Shown: in pieces, positions 10,053 through 20,502 of the stretch | How the letters are laid out: each line of letters opens with the position of its first letter | Position numbering within the stretch: position 1 is the first letter of the stretch | Source of the DNA: Okeania sp. KiyG1 | Lineage (GTDB): Bacteria; Cyanobacteriota; Cyanobacteriia; Cyanobacteriales; Microcoleaceae | Direction: 5' to 3' | NCBI RefSeq assembly: GCF_014132355.1 | Contig: NZ_BLZO01000184.1 | Location: 62,001-126,000 of the forward strand | Length of the DNA stretch: 64,000 nucleotides | Notes under the pieces: model-generated | What the model was told of the DNA's origin: nothing | The model's database searches: none | Seen by the model: only the letters and a program-made list of their open reading frames with translations | Program-made: the position numbers and the translations under genes

Positions 10053-10963
10053 ATGTTTTATTTGACGGATAATAATGATATTAAAAATGTATTGAACAAT
10101 TAGCTACTGCTAATATACTTTGGATTGATACAGAAGTTGCTGATTATAAGACTCGTAAACCTAGATTGTCTTTAATTCAAGTCTTAGCTGACTCTCAAGA
10201 TTTAGTGGGCGATCGCGTTTATATTTTGGATGTTTTAGATAATCCCGATCTAACTAATTTTTTTATCGATAACATAATGGTCGAACCTAATATTGAGAAG
10301 GTATTTCATAATGCTAGATTTGATATTAAATTTTTGGGTAAAAATCAAGCTGAAAATATTACTTGCACTTGGGAAATAGCGAAAAAATTACCTTATTATA
10401 TTTTGCCTCTTCCTAATTTAAAACTGAAGACATTAGTTGAAAATTTAACTGATTTTAAAAATATAGATAAACAAATACAGGGAAGTGACTGGGGACAACG
10501 CCCACTGACAGAAAAACAGTTAGAATATGCGAAAATGGACTGTGTTTATTTAGCTCAAGTACATTTAGCTTTGTTAGAATTAATGAAACAAAATAATTCT
10601 GAACCTACTACTGAGAATTTAGAGGAACTAAGTCAAAGATATCAAGATATTTTACATGAATGGAAATTGTTAGATTCAGAAATTGCTCATATACTTGAGC
10701 GGATAAAATTAGCTATGCAAGCACAGAATATTTCTGAAACTTCAACTTTTAAATTATCACCTACAGAACGAGTTACTCAAAAAGTTAATTTTGCTGAGTT
10801 GGCAGCGATCGTACAAAATCAGGAAATAGACTTAGATTTTCCAATTACTGTCACTCAAAAACTACAAAAAGATTTTGGAGATATTATGAATAAAATTTTG
10901 GTAAATAAAGAGAAAAGTTCTAGCTGGAAATTGACTGTTAAAGATTTGTCTGATACTAACTAG
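10053..10963 (+). pseudogene. ribonuclease D-like 3'-5' exonuclease, frameshifted
   Basis: A DEDD-family 3'-5' exonuclease related to RNase D, which trims RNA 3' ends. The ATG at 10053 opens MFYLTDNNDIKNV and then shifts out of frame at 10091. The downstream frame begins EQLATANILWIDTEVADYKTR, carrying the first catalytic pair (D, E of IDTE). It continues with FHNARFDIKFLG (Exo II) and LEYAKMDCVYL (Exo III, with Tyr), through to 10963. One extra A in GTATTGAAC would join the two as NVIEQLA. Without that base, translation would need the TTG at 10166, which lies after the first catalytic motif and would make a dead protein. A stop codon at 10082 rules out a start further upstream in the long frame. 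Confidence 0.8.
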
Positions 10964-11117
10964 CTCTGAACTAACAGCTAATTAAAAATAATTTGATTTG
11001 ATAAATCTATAGACTAAATAACTCTTTTATCCTAATCTTAAATTAATAACTAAAGCTGCTAAATATTAGTAGCTTAAATATCAATAACTAAATACATATT
11101 ATTGAGGAAAAGTCAAG

Positions 11118-11732
11118 ATGATGAAAGCTAAAGATATTATGACCACAGAGGTTGAAAAAATTCGTGGTTCGGCAACGGTAGCTGATGCTGTGAAGAAAAT
11201 GAACGATCTCTGTCTGCGCGCTCTAATTGTGGAACGCCGTCACGAACAAGATGCTTATGGTATTATCACAGAGACAGATATTGTTTATCAGGTTGCTGCT
11301 TACGGCAAAGACCCTAAACAAGTGCGAGTTTATGAAATTATGACTAAACCTTGCATTGTTGTTAACCCCGATCTAGGTGTAGAATATGTAGCGAGATTAT
11401 TTGCTAATACAGGTATACATCGAGCGCCTGTAATTAAGGATAAGTTACTTGGTATTATTTCAATTACAGATATTTTAAGCAAAAGTGATTTTGTGGAGAA
11501 ACCAAAATCTGTATTGCTTGAAAGGAGAATAGAAGCAGCTATTGAAGAAGCAAGGAGTATTTGTGCGGAAAAAGGTGTGACTTCTAAAGAATGTGCAGCA
11601 GCTTGGGATGTTGTAGAAGAGTTACAAGCTGAAGCTGCTCATCAAAAGGCAGAAAGGATGGAAAAAAGTGCTTTTGACCTCTATTGTGAGGATAACCCAG
11701 AAGCTGCTGAAGCACGAAGTTACGATGTTTAG
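11118..11732 (+). CDS. CBS-CP12 fusion protein
   Basis: 204 aa: two CBS motifs (about residues 2-60 and 70-125; DIMTTEV, ITETDIVYQV, YEIMTKPC, ISITDIL) followed by a CP12 domain (about 135-204). CP12 proteins tie phosphoribulokinase and GAPDH together in redox control of the Calvin cycle, and CBS pairs usually sense adenine nucleotides. CBS-CP12 fusions are known in cyanobacteria. The CP12 core AAWDVVEEL and the first Cys pair (ICAEKG, KECAAAW) are present. At the C-terminal pair, YCEDNP keeps the first Cys, but the second, normally in a DECR-like motif, is Ala (EAAEAR). GAGGA at 11104-11108 is 9 nt before the ATG. Single gene. Confidence 0.92.
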   Translation: MMKAKDIMTTEVEKIRGSATVADAVKKMNDLCLRALIVERRHEQDAYGIITETDIVYQVAAYGKDPKQVRVYEIMTKPCIVVNPDLGVEYVARLFANTGIHRAPVIKDKLLGIISITDILSKSDFVEKPKSVLLERRIEAAIEEARSICAEKGVTSKECAAAWDVVEELQAEAAHQKAERMEKSAFDLYCEDNPEAAEARSYDV

Positions 11733-11763
11733 TTTCAGATTTTTGGATAGCAGGGAATAGTTC

Positions 11764-11990
11764 ATTAATTGATAATTGATAATGGATAATTGATAATTAC
11801 CTCTGGTTAAAAACGTTACGGAATTGAATATAAGGAAATATTATTTCTTCTCTTGGTCGATTGAATATGATTAGGAAACCCATCCATCCCATCCTACGGA
11901 ATGCTCCGCAAACGACCGCTTTTTTCCCCTTAAAAGGGGAGGCTTTCAACCAGAATTATTAATTATTAATTATTAATTATTAATTATTTC
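11764..11990. repeat. Mosaic repeat copy
   Basis: A copy of the CCCCTTAAAAGGGG mosaic repeat: AATTGATAATTGATAATGG run, ACCTCTGG, GGAAATATTATTTC, CTTGGTCGATT, the palindrome at about 11930-11943, then four (TAATTAT)n units. It fills the gap between two genes that are convergent here. Confidence 0.65.
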
Positions 11991-12000
11991 CTCCTACTCC

Positions 12001-12684
12001 CTATTTTGATAATTTATCCACAAAATTTTGATGTTCTGCTGTCGCTAACCCAAGTTGTACAACTTCAATTACTTTGATTAAATTTCCTGTTAATAAAGCT
12101 GTTTTATCTAACCATAAACCAGGAAAAACTTCACTATAAATTATTCCCTCGGAATTAGGTTGAAGCTGAATATATTCCCCTTCTTTTAAGCTATACCAAT
12201 CAATTTCTCCATCTTCGACGCGCCAAACCAGATATTCTTGAACTTGATTACGACGATAGATTTTCTTTTTTTCATGCACATCAATAGAAACAGTACTAGC
12301 AGCAATTTCTACTATTAATTCCGGCGCTCCTTCCACATAACCATCCTCACTAATAATTGACTGCCCACCATTTTCAATTCGCAGTAAAGCATCGGGTTGA
12401 GGTTCGTTATCTCCATCCAAACGAACAGTAGAATTATCACCAAGTTCTATACCTGGAGTTGCTGACCAATAAATACCTAACCAAGTCATAATTCTTGCAT
12501 GAGGATTACCATGTTTTGTAATTCGTAAAGGAGATGCCATATAAACTATTCCCTCAATTAATTCTGCTTTTTTAACATTTGACTTACTGTAACGATGTTC
12601 AAATTCAATTCGAGTTAAGCGATCGCCATTTTCTAGAGTAGGAATTGTTAATTTTAGTACTTTATTTTCTAATCCACTTGTCAT
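12001..12684 (-). CDS. Uma2/DUF820 family putative endonuclease
   Basis: 227 aa with the PD-(D/E)XK-like core of the Uma2 (DUF820) family, which is greatly expanded in cyanobacteria. The N-terminal IEFEHRY and KAELIEGIVYMASP lead to HARIMTWLG, EPQPDALL (catalytic Asp), then ELIVEIAASTVSIDVHEKKKIY (Glu and Lys of the nuclease site) and EYLVW. The biological role of the family is not settled; association with mobile DNA is common. The gene is intact and lies in an area of decayed toxin-antitoxin-like loci. Confidence 0.85.
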   Translation of the reverse strand: MTSGLENKVLKLTIPTLENGDRLTRIEFEHRYSKSNVKKAELIEGIVYMASPLRITKHGNPHARIMTWLGIYWSATPGIELGDNSTVRLDGDNEPQPDALLRIENGGQSIISEDGYVEGAPELIVEIAASTVSIDVHEKKKIYRRNQVQEYLVWRVEDGEIDWYSLKEGEYIQLQPNSEGIIYSEVFPGLWLDKTALLTGNLIKVIEVVQLGLATAEHQNFVDKLSK

Positions 12685-12828
12685 AACTATTTGGCCTCAA
12701 TATGTTAGATTTTGTTAATACATATATAATATAAAATATTAGTTTTTGAGGTGTGTTGAATTGTCAAGGATAGGCAAAGTTGAGTTATGAATACTATTGT
12801 TAAATGTGGTGTAATTTGACTATCTAAA

Positions 12829-12864
12829 TTAGAAGCGATCGCTAATTTCAATTTGATATTCCAT
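12829..12864 (-). pseudogene. RelE/ParE-type toxin, 11-codon remnant
   Basis: An ATG at 12864, overlapping the last 17 nt of the antitoxin gene, opens MEYQIEISDRF and meets a TAA at 12829-12831. The MxYxIEISDRA-like start, overlapping a Phd/YefM gene in another frame, is what one expects of a RelE/ParE toxin. The next stop follows quickly and no further toxin sequence is recognisable downstream, so the toxin body has been lost. Confidence 0.6.
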
Positions 12865-13168
12865 GCTTCTGTTTGAGCTTGGTTAATGTTTGCTTTGCTG
12901 GAAAAGTGCGTCCCTCTTGTACTGAATTTAAACCTGCCTGAATACCTTCTATTGCTTGTATATGGTCTACTAATTCTAGTAATTTTTGGTATGACTCTGC
13001 ATCTTGAACTACTACTTCAGCTTTACCATTAACTGTGAGGATGAGTGGGTTTCCGCTTTCCTTAATTCGCTGCAAATATTGAGTAGTATTACGCTTGAAG
13101 TTAGTGAGGGAGTCAATGTCTTTGGTTCTGTCTAGCATCTTGTTACTTGGATAGCTGTTTAGCATCAT
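12848..13168 (-). CDS. Phd/YefM family antitoxin
   Basis: 106 aa. The region TNFKRNTTQYLQRIKESGN, PLILTVNGKAEVVVQD and ESYQKLLELV is the DNA-binding Phd/YefM fold, which represses its own operon and neutralises a partner toxin through its C-terminal tail (here GLNSVQEGRTFPAKQ...). The usual partner is a RelE/ParE toxin directly downstream; here only an 11-codon stub remains. It may therefore be an orphan antitoxin, perhaps still acting on toxins elsewhere. Start: the first two codons are both ATG. Confidence 0.88.
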   Translation of the reverse strand: MMLNSYPSNKMLDRTKDIDSLTNFKRNTTQYLQRIKESGNPLILTVNGKAEVVVQDAESYQKLLELVDHIQAIEGIQAGLNSVQEGRTFPAKQTLTKLKQKHGISN

Positions 13169-13246
13169 ATTGGCATTTTTTTAGGCGTTGCTGAGTGGTA
13201 ATGATTTTTAGATTAAGTATCAACACAAAATATAAGTTTTTCCTTG

Positions 13247-13433
13247 GTTGAATAAAAAGTCATATACAGGGGCGAGTAGCTCCCAATGATTACATACTAT
13301 CATAATTTTTTTGAGGATGCAAGGGCTAATACCTTGCCGTTTTTTTTTGGAGCTTTACAGGATGACATTTTTCTTTGGTTATGAATAATAGCGATCGCAC
13401 AGTAAGTGCGGTAGCTACATCACGAATTCTACA
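13247..13433. repeat. 187-bp direct repeat, copy 1
   Basis: Starts GTTGAATAAAAAGTCAT and ends CACGAATTCTACA, containing AATAGCGATCGCACAG. It is about 95% like the segment at 13582-13768. The 148 bp between the copies hold a partial third echo, TTCACAGGATGATAA at about 13503. No coding potential. Confidence 0.8.
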
Positions 13434-13581
13434 TGAGTAAATATATGGATGTGTTGATGGGGTGAAAATTTTTCGGTGTCGCCACTTCTTTTCTTAGTGC
13501 TTCACAGGATGATAACTTTCTGGTGCTTTGGTGTCTGAGTATCTTTTCTATATGTATTCAGTAACGAAATGCTGTTTTGGC

Positions 13582-13768
13582 GTTGAATAAAAAGTCATGT
13601 GTAGGGGCGAGCAACACCCAATGATTACATACTATCATAATTTTTTTGAGGATGCAAGGGCTAATACCTTGCCGTTTTTTTTGGAGCTTCACAGGATGAT
13701 AATTTTTCTTTGGTTATGAATAATAGCGATCGCACAGCAAGTGCGGTAGCTACATCACGAATTCTACA
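13582..13768. repeat. 187-bp direct repeat, copy 2
   Basis: Second copy of the unit at 13247-13433. Its right end lies inside the 3' end of the small DUF4926-like gene and supplies that gene's last codons and stop, so the repeat seems to have truncated the gene. Confidence 0.75.
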
Positions 13769-13926
13769 ATAGATTCTCCTATGGCATTAAATACTTCTAA
13801 AACATAGCCATTTTCTCCTCCTTCTGGGTGAATTGCTGTATCAATTAACATGGCAATATCACCTTTTTTTAGGTGATATTCTGGGAAGTCTTTGGTTAGA
13901 GAAATACGTTGGTATAATTCAAGCAT
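13750..13926 (-). CDS. DUF4926-like small protein, 3' end replaced by repeat
   Basis: 58 codons, too short for many gene finders. It reads MLELYQRISLTKDF, then YHLKKGDIAMLIDT and ENGYVLEVFNAIGES. This matches the DUF4926 family of 65-75 aa proteins common in cyanobacteria next to other small toxin-antitoxin-like genes; no function is established. Its ATG overlaps the last 8 nt of the upstream DUF2442 gene, so the two are translationally coupled. The C-terminus after GESI changes to VEFVM and a stop provided by the 187-bp repeat; the usual VTVP-like tail is missing. Possibly still functional, but truncated. Confidence 0.65.
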   Translation of the reverse strand: MLELYQRISLTKDFPEYHLKKGDIAMLIDTAIHPEGGENGYVLEVFNAIGESIVEFVM

Positions 13927-14215
13927 TTATGGTTTTATCTTTTGTTGTTCTGGAAATATATTGAGGAATTGGTTCATTTGTCACAATAGAATACAAAACA
14001 TCTGGATCTAAATCTGCGCCATTTTCCCAGTAAATTGTTCCCCATTCAGGATTAAGTTTAACAGTTTTAAAATAATTTATATCTTGTAATTTGGCAAAAA
14101 TTCCCGTAAATTCTATTAGCTGACTAATATCTACAATTCCCTCTTTCCCATCTTCAAATTTCAGATAAAGTAGATAGTTTTCTTGATGATTAACTTCGAT
14201 AATGTCTTTTAACAT
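13919..14215 (-). CDS. DUF2442 domain protein
   Basis: 98 aa: YLLYLKFEDGKEGIVDISQLIEF, then FKTVKLNPEWGTIYWENGADLDPDVLY, the complete DUF2442 pattern. Such genes are usually coupled to a DUF4160 gene, and the pair has been suggested to act as a toxin-antitoxin-like module; the activity is not proven. Here the DUF4160 gene directly upstream (14219-14438) is broken, and the DUF4926-like gene follows with an 8-nt overlap. The ATG at 14215 is 3 nt after the DUF4160 stop. Confidence 0.85.
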   Translation of the reverse strand: MLKDIIEVNHQENYLLYLKFEDGKEGIVDISQLIEFTGIFAKLQDINYFKTVKLNPEWGTIYWENGADLDPDVLYSIVTNEPIPQYISRTTKDKTINA

Positions 14216-14218
14216 GAT

Positions 14219-14438
14219 TTACTCCAAAGGTTCAATTTTTTCCAAAGGATTTTGTTCTCTTGCTCGTTGCTAGTTTTCTAGAAGTTCTCTTTGATGAATT
14301 GTTGCCTATTCGATTACTAAAACAAGAATTCTAGGGGTTAATTTACCTTCAAGAATGGAAAGGTTTTCTATCAATTAAAGCTTTTTGTTGGTTATAACGA
14401 AGGTGAAAATGAGGAGGTGGATGGTCGTTATAATACAT
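14219..14438 (-). pseudogene. DUF4160 protein, broken
   Basis: Reading from the ATG at 14438 (or one two codons earlier): MYYNDHPPPHFHLRY, then a frameshift after KALID, then NLSILEGKLTPRILVLVIE. Two in-frame TAG codons follow, where the family has Trp (E-stop-ATIHQRELLEN-stop-QRAREQ). HPPPHFH is the hallmark of DUF4160. One indel plus two W-to-stop changes make this a true pseudogene rather than a sequencing slip. Its partner DUF2442 gene downstream is intact. Confidence 0.8.
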
Positions 14439-15191
14439 GGTCATTTCAGTTATCAGTTATCAGTTATCAGTTAGCCTCCTGTCGGAGGAACTGCGTTAAC
14501 AGTACCTCTAGCTGTTTGCGCAGCATGACCTAGGAAAGCAAGATGCTTGAAATAAGGAATATGTTCTTTTTTTATCCCCTGAAAAGGGGAGGCTTTAGAC
14601 CACAATTTTTCGGTAATAATAATTCCTAAAAAACGACTTATTTCGGGTATTAATTTTAGTCAACTAACTCTACTTTTAAACTAAGACTATCAAATTCTGG
14701 GAGTTGATGATTCATTGCCAGTTTTCATCAGGAATAATTACAGCTTGGAGTAGTTTCATTATTTGGGGAGTAGAAACAATAAATTTTTGATATGACTACT
14801 GGGGTCGTTTTGTTAATTTTGTTGATAACAATAAACTTTAAATATTGTGCTGATAACTGATAACTGATAACTGATAACTGAAATGACAGGTTGGGGTAGT
14901 TTCATTATTTGGGGAGTAGAAACAATAAATTTTTGATATGACTACTGGGGTCGTTTTGTTAATTTTGTTGATAACAATAAACTTTAAATATTGTGCTGAT
15001 AACTGATAACTGATAACTGATAACTGAAATGACAGGTTGGGGTAGTTTCATTATTTGGGAAGTAGAAACAATAAATTTTTGATATGACTACTGGGGTCGT
15101 TTTGTTAATTTTGTTGATAACAATAAACTTTAAATATTGTGCTGATAACTGGTAACTGATAACTGACTGAGGCGGCTGAAATGTTTATATG
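14439..15191. repeat. Gene-free region with 146-bp tandem triplication
   Basis: GATAACT/TTATCAG heptamers at 14450-14475 lead into a short mosaic repeat (14540-14625). At 14656-14800, minus strand, a decayed gene tail is readable (QKFIVSTPQIMKLLQAVII, then in another frame LPEFDSLSLKVELVD and a stop); I cannot assign its family. A 146-bp unit beginning TTGG(A/G)GTAGTTTCATT is then repeated three times, starting at 14745, 14891 and 15037. It contains part of that gene tail and a block of TGATAAC heptamers, and ends near 15172. Confidence 0.75.
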
Positions 15192-16700
15192 TTACAGTCT
15201 ACAATTCTCTGCGCGAGAGAAGAGTAGCACTCCCCCAACAAACCACCACATCTTAGACCACCCAACTCTTGACGGTAGATGACCTTTATAATGGGTGCTA
15301 ATGTCGAAAGTTAATTCACTGTAATATAACCATTTTTCTCCTTTACGCCATCCTACTTTATCTGCAAATTCTTTCCAGAGTTCTTCATTATACTCTTTTT
15401 TTCCTCCTAAATTCTGATAAATTTCTTTTTGCACAGAAAAGCCAAATTTACCATCGCTATATTTTACCCAAAGTTGGTCTATTGTGCGGAGGTCTGTGCA
15501 AGGAAAATTTTCTATATCTTCTATGTCTAGATATCTTTGCTCCTCTTGCCCCGCAACTTTCAACATACAACGAGCAGTTTCCATATCTGCCTTTTTCCAT
15601 TCCCCATTTGCTAGAAATTCACGGAGTTTTGTATAGTCTACATTTTTGTCAGAAAGTAATTCTATTTCATCATTTTTTGAATTTTCATCTGTCTCTTTTG
15701 AACTCCAATTAGCAGCTTTATCTCCTGTAGATTTTGTTTCTTGTTTAATAGAATTTTCAGAAGTTATACCTGATTTTATATTGTGCTGCTTCTGCCAAAT
15801 TCTTCTCAGAGCTTTTAAAGCTTTTTCATTAGCAGGAGAAACTGCTAAAACGCGAATCCATAATTGTTCTGCTAATTCTAGATTATCCTCATTTTCTGTT
15901 TCTAATGCCTCTTCTCTGAGAGTAGCAATATCTTGTTCAGTTGCCTGTTTTTCCAATAAAATTAAATGATATTTAGTAGCAGGTTCAACAATAGCATAAG
16001 GAGTTTGCCGAGGCTTTCTAAATTGACGATTAATATCAGGAATTCTATAAAGTAGACGATTATATAATCTTTCAACAGTTGCACAATTACCTTCACCTTG
16101 AATTCTTAAAGCTTCTAATAAAGAATAGGTAAAAGCACCCTGTTTTATCCTTTCATCCTCAATTTCATAAGACCTTTCATTGGGACTACAAGAAAAAAAT
16201 GTAATTACTCCTTTTTGCTTTTCTTTTCCTATACCTAAACCCTTTGAACTTTCCTGACTGCGACAAGCATCCAAAAATAAAATAATATTATCTGCTCCAC
16301 ATCGCCTTAATCTTTCTGTCACAAAATAAAGGGGAATAGCAGTATTTTCTACTCCATCTGGATGAGGATCAGCATCAGTAGGCATTAAATAATCTCGGTC
16401 ATTAAAACGCATTCCATGACCACTATAAAAGAACCAAAAATTATCACCAGCAGATAAAAATTCATTCTCAAATCTCTCTCGTAAAAACCTTCTTAAAGTG
16501 CCATAGGTAGGTTGGGAATTAAAAGGTTGATCTACATCATTAATTTGAGGAGAATTATCAGTAAATAAATAAACTTTCTCAAAACCTGCTTCATTGAGAA
16601 AATAATCCCGCATTAATTCAGCATCTCTCTTAGCATATTGAAGAGTTGGCATATTATCGTAATGATTAATCCCAACACAAATAGCCCAATTTTTTGCCAT
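15192..16700 (-). CDS. caspase-like protease (orthocaspase) with GUN4 domain
   Basis: 502 aa. Residues 1-240 are a peptidase C14/metacaspase p20-like domain: AICVGINHYDNM, the catalytic His in FYSGHGM, the catalytic Cys in LFLDACRSQ, then FFSCSPNERSYE and GAFTYSLLEAL. A helical linker follows (about 255-300), then a Ser/Lys-rich stretch. The C-terminal GUN4 domain (about 345-500; LREFLANGEWKKADMET, FPCTDLRTIDQLWVKYSDGKFGFSVQ) is known in chlorophyll synthesis as a tetrapyrrole binder and recurs as a sensor module in cyanobacterial signalling proteins. The Pepco-like gene lies 3 nt upstream, so the two form one operon. A stress-activated protease is likely; the ligand is not known. Confidence 0.9.
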   Translation of the reverse strand: MAKNWAICVGINHYDNMPTLQYAKRDAELMRDYFLNEAGFEKVYLFTDNSPQINDVDQPFNSQPTYGTLRRFLRERFENEFLSAGDNFWFFYSGHGMRFNDRDYLMPTDADPHPDGVENTAIPLYFVTERLRRCGADNIILFLDACRSQESSKGLGIGKEKQKGVITFFSCSPNERSYEIEDERIKQGAFTYSLLEALRIQGEGNCATVERLYNRLLYRIPDINRQFRKPRQTPYAIVEPATKYHLILLEKQATEQDIATLREEALETENEDNLELAEQLWIRVLAVSPANEKALKALRRIWQKQHNIKSGITSENSIKQETKSTGDKAANWSSKETDENSKNDEIELLSDKNVDYTKLREFLANGEWKKADMETARCMLKVAGQEEQRYLDIEDIENFPCTDLRTIDQLWVKYSDGKFGFSVQKEIYQNLGGKKEYNEELWKEFADKVGWRKGEKWLYYSELTFDISTHYKGHLPSRVGWSKMWWFVGGVLLFSRAENCRL

Positions 16701-16703
16701 CTT

Positions 16704-17060
16704 TTAAGACTCCTTTCGTTCTAATTTTAATTTAATTGCACCTTTACTTCCAGCTTTTCCACCAATACCAAATAGAGTAACTTGACCTTCTCCATTAATT
16801 TCAACAGATAATTCTATTTCTTTTAAATTAACATTAGAAGATTCTCGATTTGTTTGGTCAAATACATATTCAATAACTTCAAGAAATTCAGACATTTCTC
16901 GTTTCAAATCTTCAGCTTTAACCTGAAATCTTTTTCTGTCAGATTCGGTAGATTCTTTTGACGAATTACTATACTTAGGTCCAGTATCTACTGGATCTTT
17001 CTCACCAGAGACTTTTGAAGCAGTTTCATCAGCAATAATCCAAATTTTCTTGTCTTCCAT
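16704..17060 (-). CDS. Pepco/TCO-like peptidase-associated protein
   Basis: 118 aa: an N-terminal strand (KIWIIADETASKV), an acidic Ser-rich linker, a helix (FQVKAEDLKREMSEFLEVIEYV) and a beta region ending in ELSVEINGEGQVTLFGIGG and KGAIKLKLERK. This is the pattern of the small trypsin/peptidase-co-occurring (TCO/Pepco) proteins found next to proteases and caspases in bacterial conflict operons. It is 3 nt upstream of the caspase-GUN4 gene. I infer that it is an adaptor, regulator or substrate of the protease; no catalytic residues are visible. The family call rests on memory of the pattern and on context. Confidence 0.7.
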   Translation of the reverse strand: MEDKKIWIIADETASKVSGEKDPVDTGPKYSNSSKESTESDRKRFQVKAEDLKREMSEFLEVIEYVFDQTNRESSNVNLKEIELSVEINGEGQVTLFGIGGKAGSKGAIKLKLERKES

Positions 17061-17659
17061 AATAATAATTAGTTCTGATTTTTAAGGTTTTGGACATTTT
17101 TCAGTAGTTGCCCAGAGATAATTTTTATATTTTAACTTATTTTATTTTTAGATAAACTCTGGAGAGCGATCGCTCTATATCAAATCCTAGTTTTGACTTT
17201 TAACTTTTAACTTTTAACTTTTAACTTTTGACTTGACTCTGGAGAGCGATCGCTCTATATCAAATCCTAGTTTTGACTTTTAACTTTTGACTTTTGACTT
17301 TCCTCTTGCTATCTTTAAGTCCCCCAATTTTGGGGGATTTAGGGGGCTGTGAATTTTGCCCCCCTAGCCCCCCAATTTTTTGGGGAAAAAGAGTCAATTT
17401 GCTATCTTTAAGTCCCCCAATTTTGGGGGATTTAGGGGCTGTGAATTTTGCCCCCTAGCCCCCCAATTTTTTGGGGAAAAAGAGTCAATTTGCTATCTTT
17501 AAGTCCCCCAATTTTGGGGGATTTAGGGGCTGTGAATTTTGCCCCCCTAGCCCCCCAATTTTGGGGGGAACAAGAGTCAATTTGCTATCTTTAAGTCCCC
17601 CAATTTTGGGGGATTTAGGGGGCTAAGAGTTTTGTCAAATTTCCCCGATCCAACTAACT
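17061..17659. repeat. Two tandem arrays: duplicated HIP1 unit and 92-bp unit x4
   Basis: Positions 17156-17300 are two copies of a unit starting ACTCTGGAGAGCGATCGCTCT and ending in TTTTAAC/TTTTGAC heptamers. Positions 17308-17632 are four copies of a 91-93 bp unit (starts 17308, 17401, 17492, 17584) with CCCCCAATTTTGGGGG and related palindromes; the fourth is partial. Each unit can form strong hairpins, so the block may also act as a terminator between the genes on both sides. Confidence 0.8.
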
Positions 17660-19771
<2,112 letters not shown>

Positions 19772-19774
19772 CAT

Positions 19775-20502
19775 TTCCTCACACTATACTTATTACTTTG
19801 ACAAGACTTACCCATGGACACTAAATCAATTGAGGGCGAATTAATTAGCCCCTACATATGGCGTTTTTAAGGTGAATTTGCGTAAGTCCTATTTGAATTG
19901 ACAATTAATGCAGTTTAATAAAAATTAACTTTAACATTGAAGAAGGCATAAGGCATAAGGTAGAAGACAGAAAGCAGAAGGGAAAATTGCTTATGGATAG
20001 TCAAAGACCGACTATGAGCGTGTCTTATAGGAGAAGAAAGAATAAGGAAAAATCTGGCGTTGTCTGAGTTTTAAGATTTTGATATATCCGCGTCCTTTAC
20101 TTCGACTGCTATATTAATTTCCCTAGTAGAAAAATCTACTTGCTTTATTTGACTTCAACTACAGCGCTTTTCATTTAACATTTAAGTAGACTACACAAAA
20201 TTATTTTGGGTTAGGAAGTAGACAGTAGGAGCAGGATTTACGCACAGACACTAAATCCAGTGAGGGCGAATGCCATTCGCCCCTACTCCCCCACTCCCTG
20301 ACCTATCCGTATATCCGTGCCATAATCTGTGTGAGCCACTCCCCCACTCCCTGACCTATCCGTATATCCGTGCCATAATCCGTATGAGCCACTCCCCCAC
20401 TCCCTGACCTATCCGTATATCCGTGCCATAATCTGTGTGAGCCACTCCCCCACTCCCTGACCTATCCGTATATCCGTGCCATAATCCGTGTGAGCCACTC
20501 CC
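19775..20502. repeat. MITE, mixed repeats and 53-bp tandem array
   Basis: Positions 19803-19890 are an inverted copy of the AGGACTTACGCA MITE. Positions 19990-20115 repeat the block seen at 7905-8037. Positions 20158-20232 are a unit found inverted at about 35467-35533 (TTAAGTAGACTAC). A half MITE lies at 20226-20286, with its GAATGCCATTC palindrome. Positions 20286-20497 are four copies of a 53-bp unit (CCACTCCCCCACTCCCTGAC, then two ATCCGT steps). No gene. Confidence 0.7.

Noticed and set aside
13247-13768. CRISPR array or CRISPR-like direct repeats
   Set aside because: Only two long copies, 187 bp each; no short repeat-spacer periodicity. No CRISPR array or cas gene is seen anywhere in the window.
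20286-20497. Iteron-type replication origin from the 53-bp tandem repeats
   Set aside because: No Rep gene or DnaA boxes nearby; the unit resembles other low-complexity arrays of this genome.
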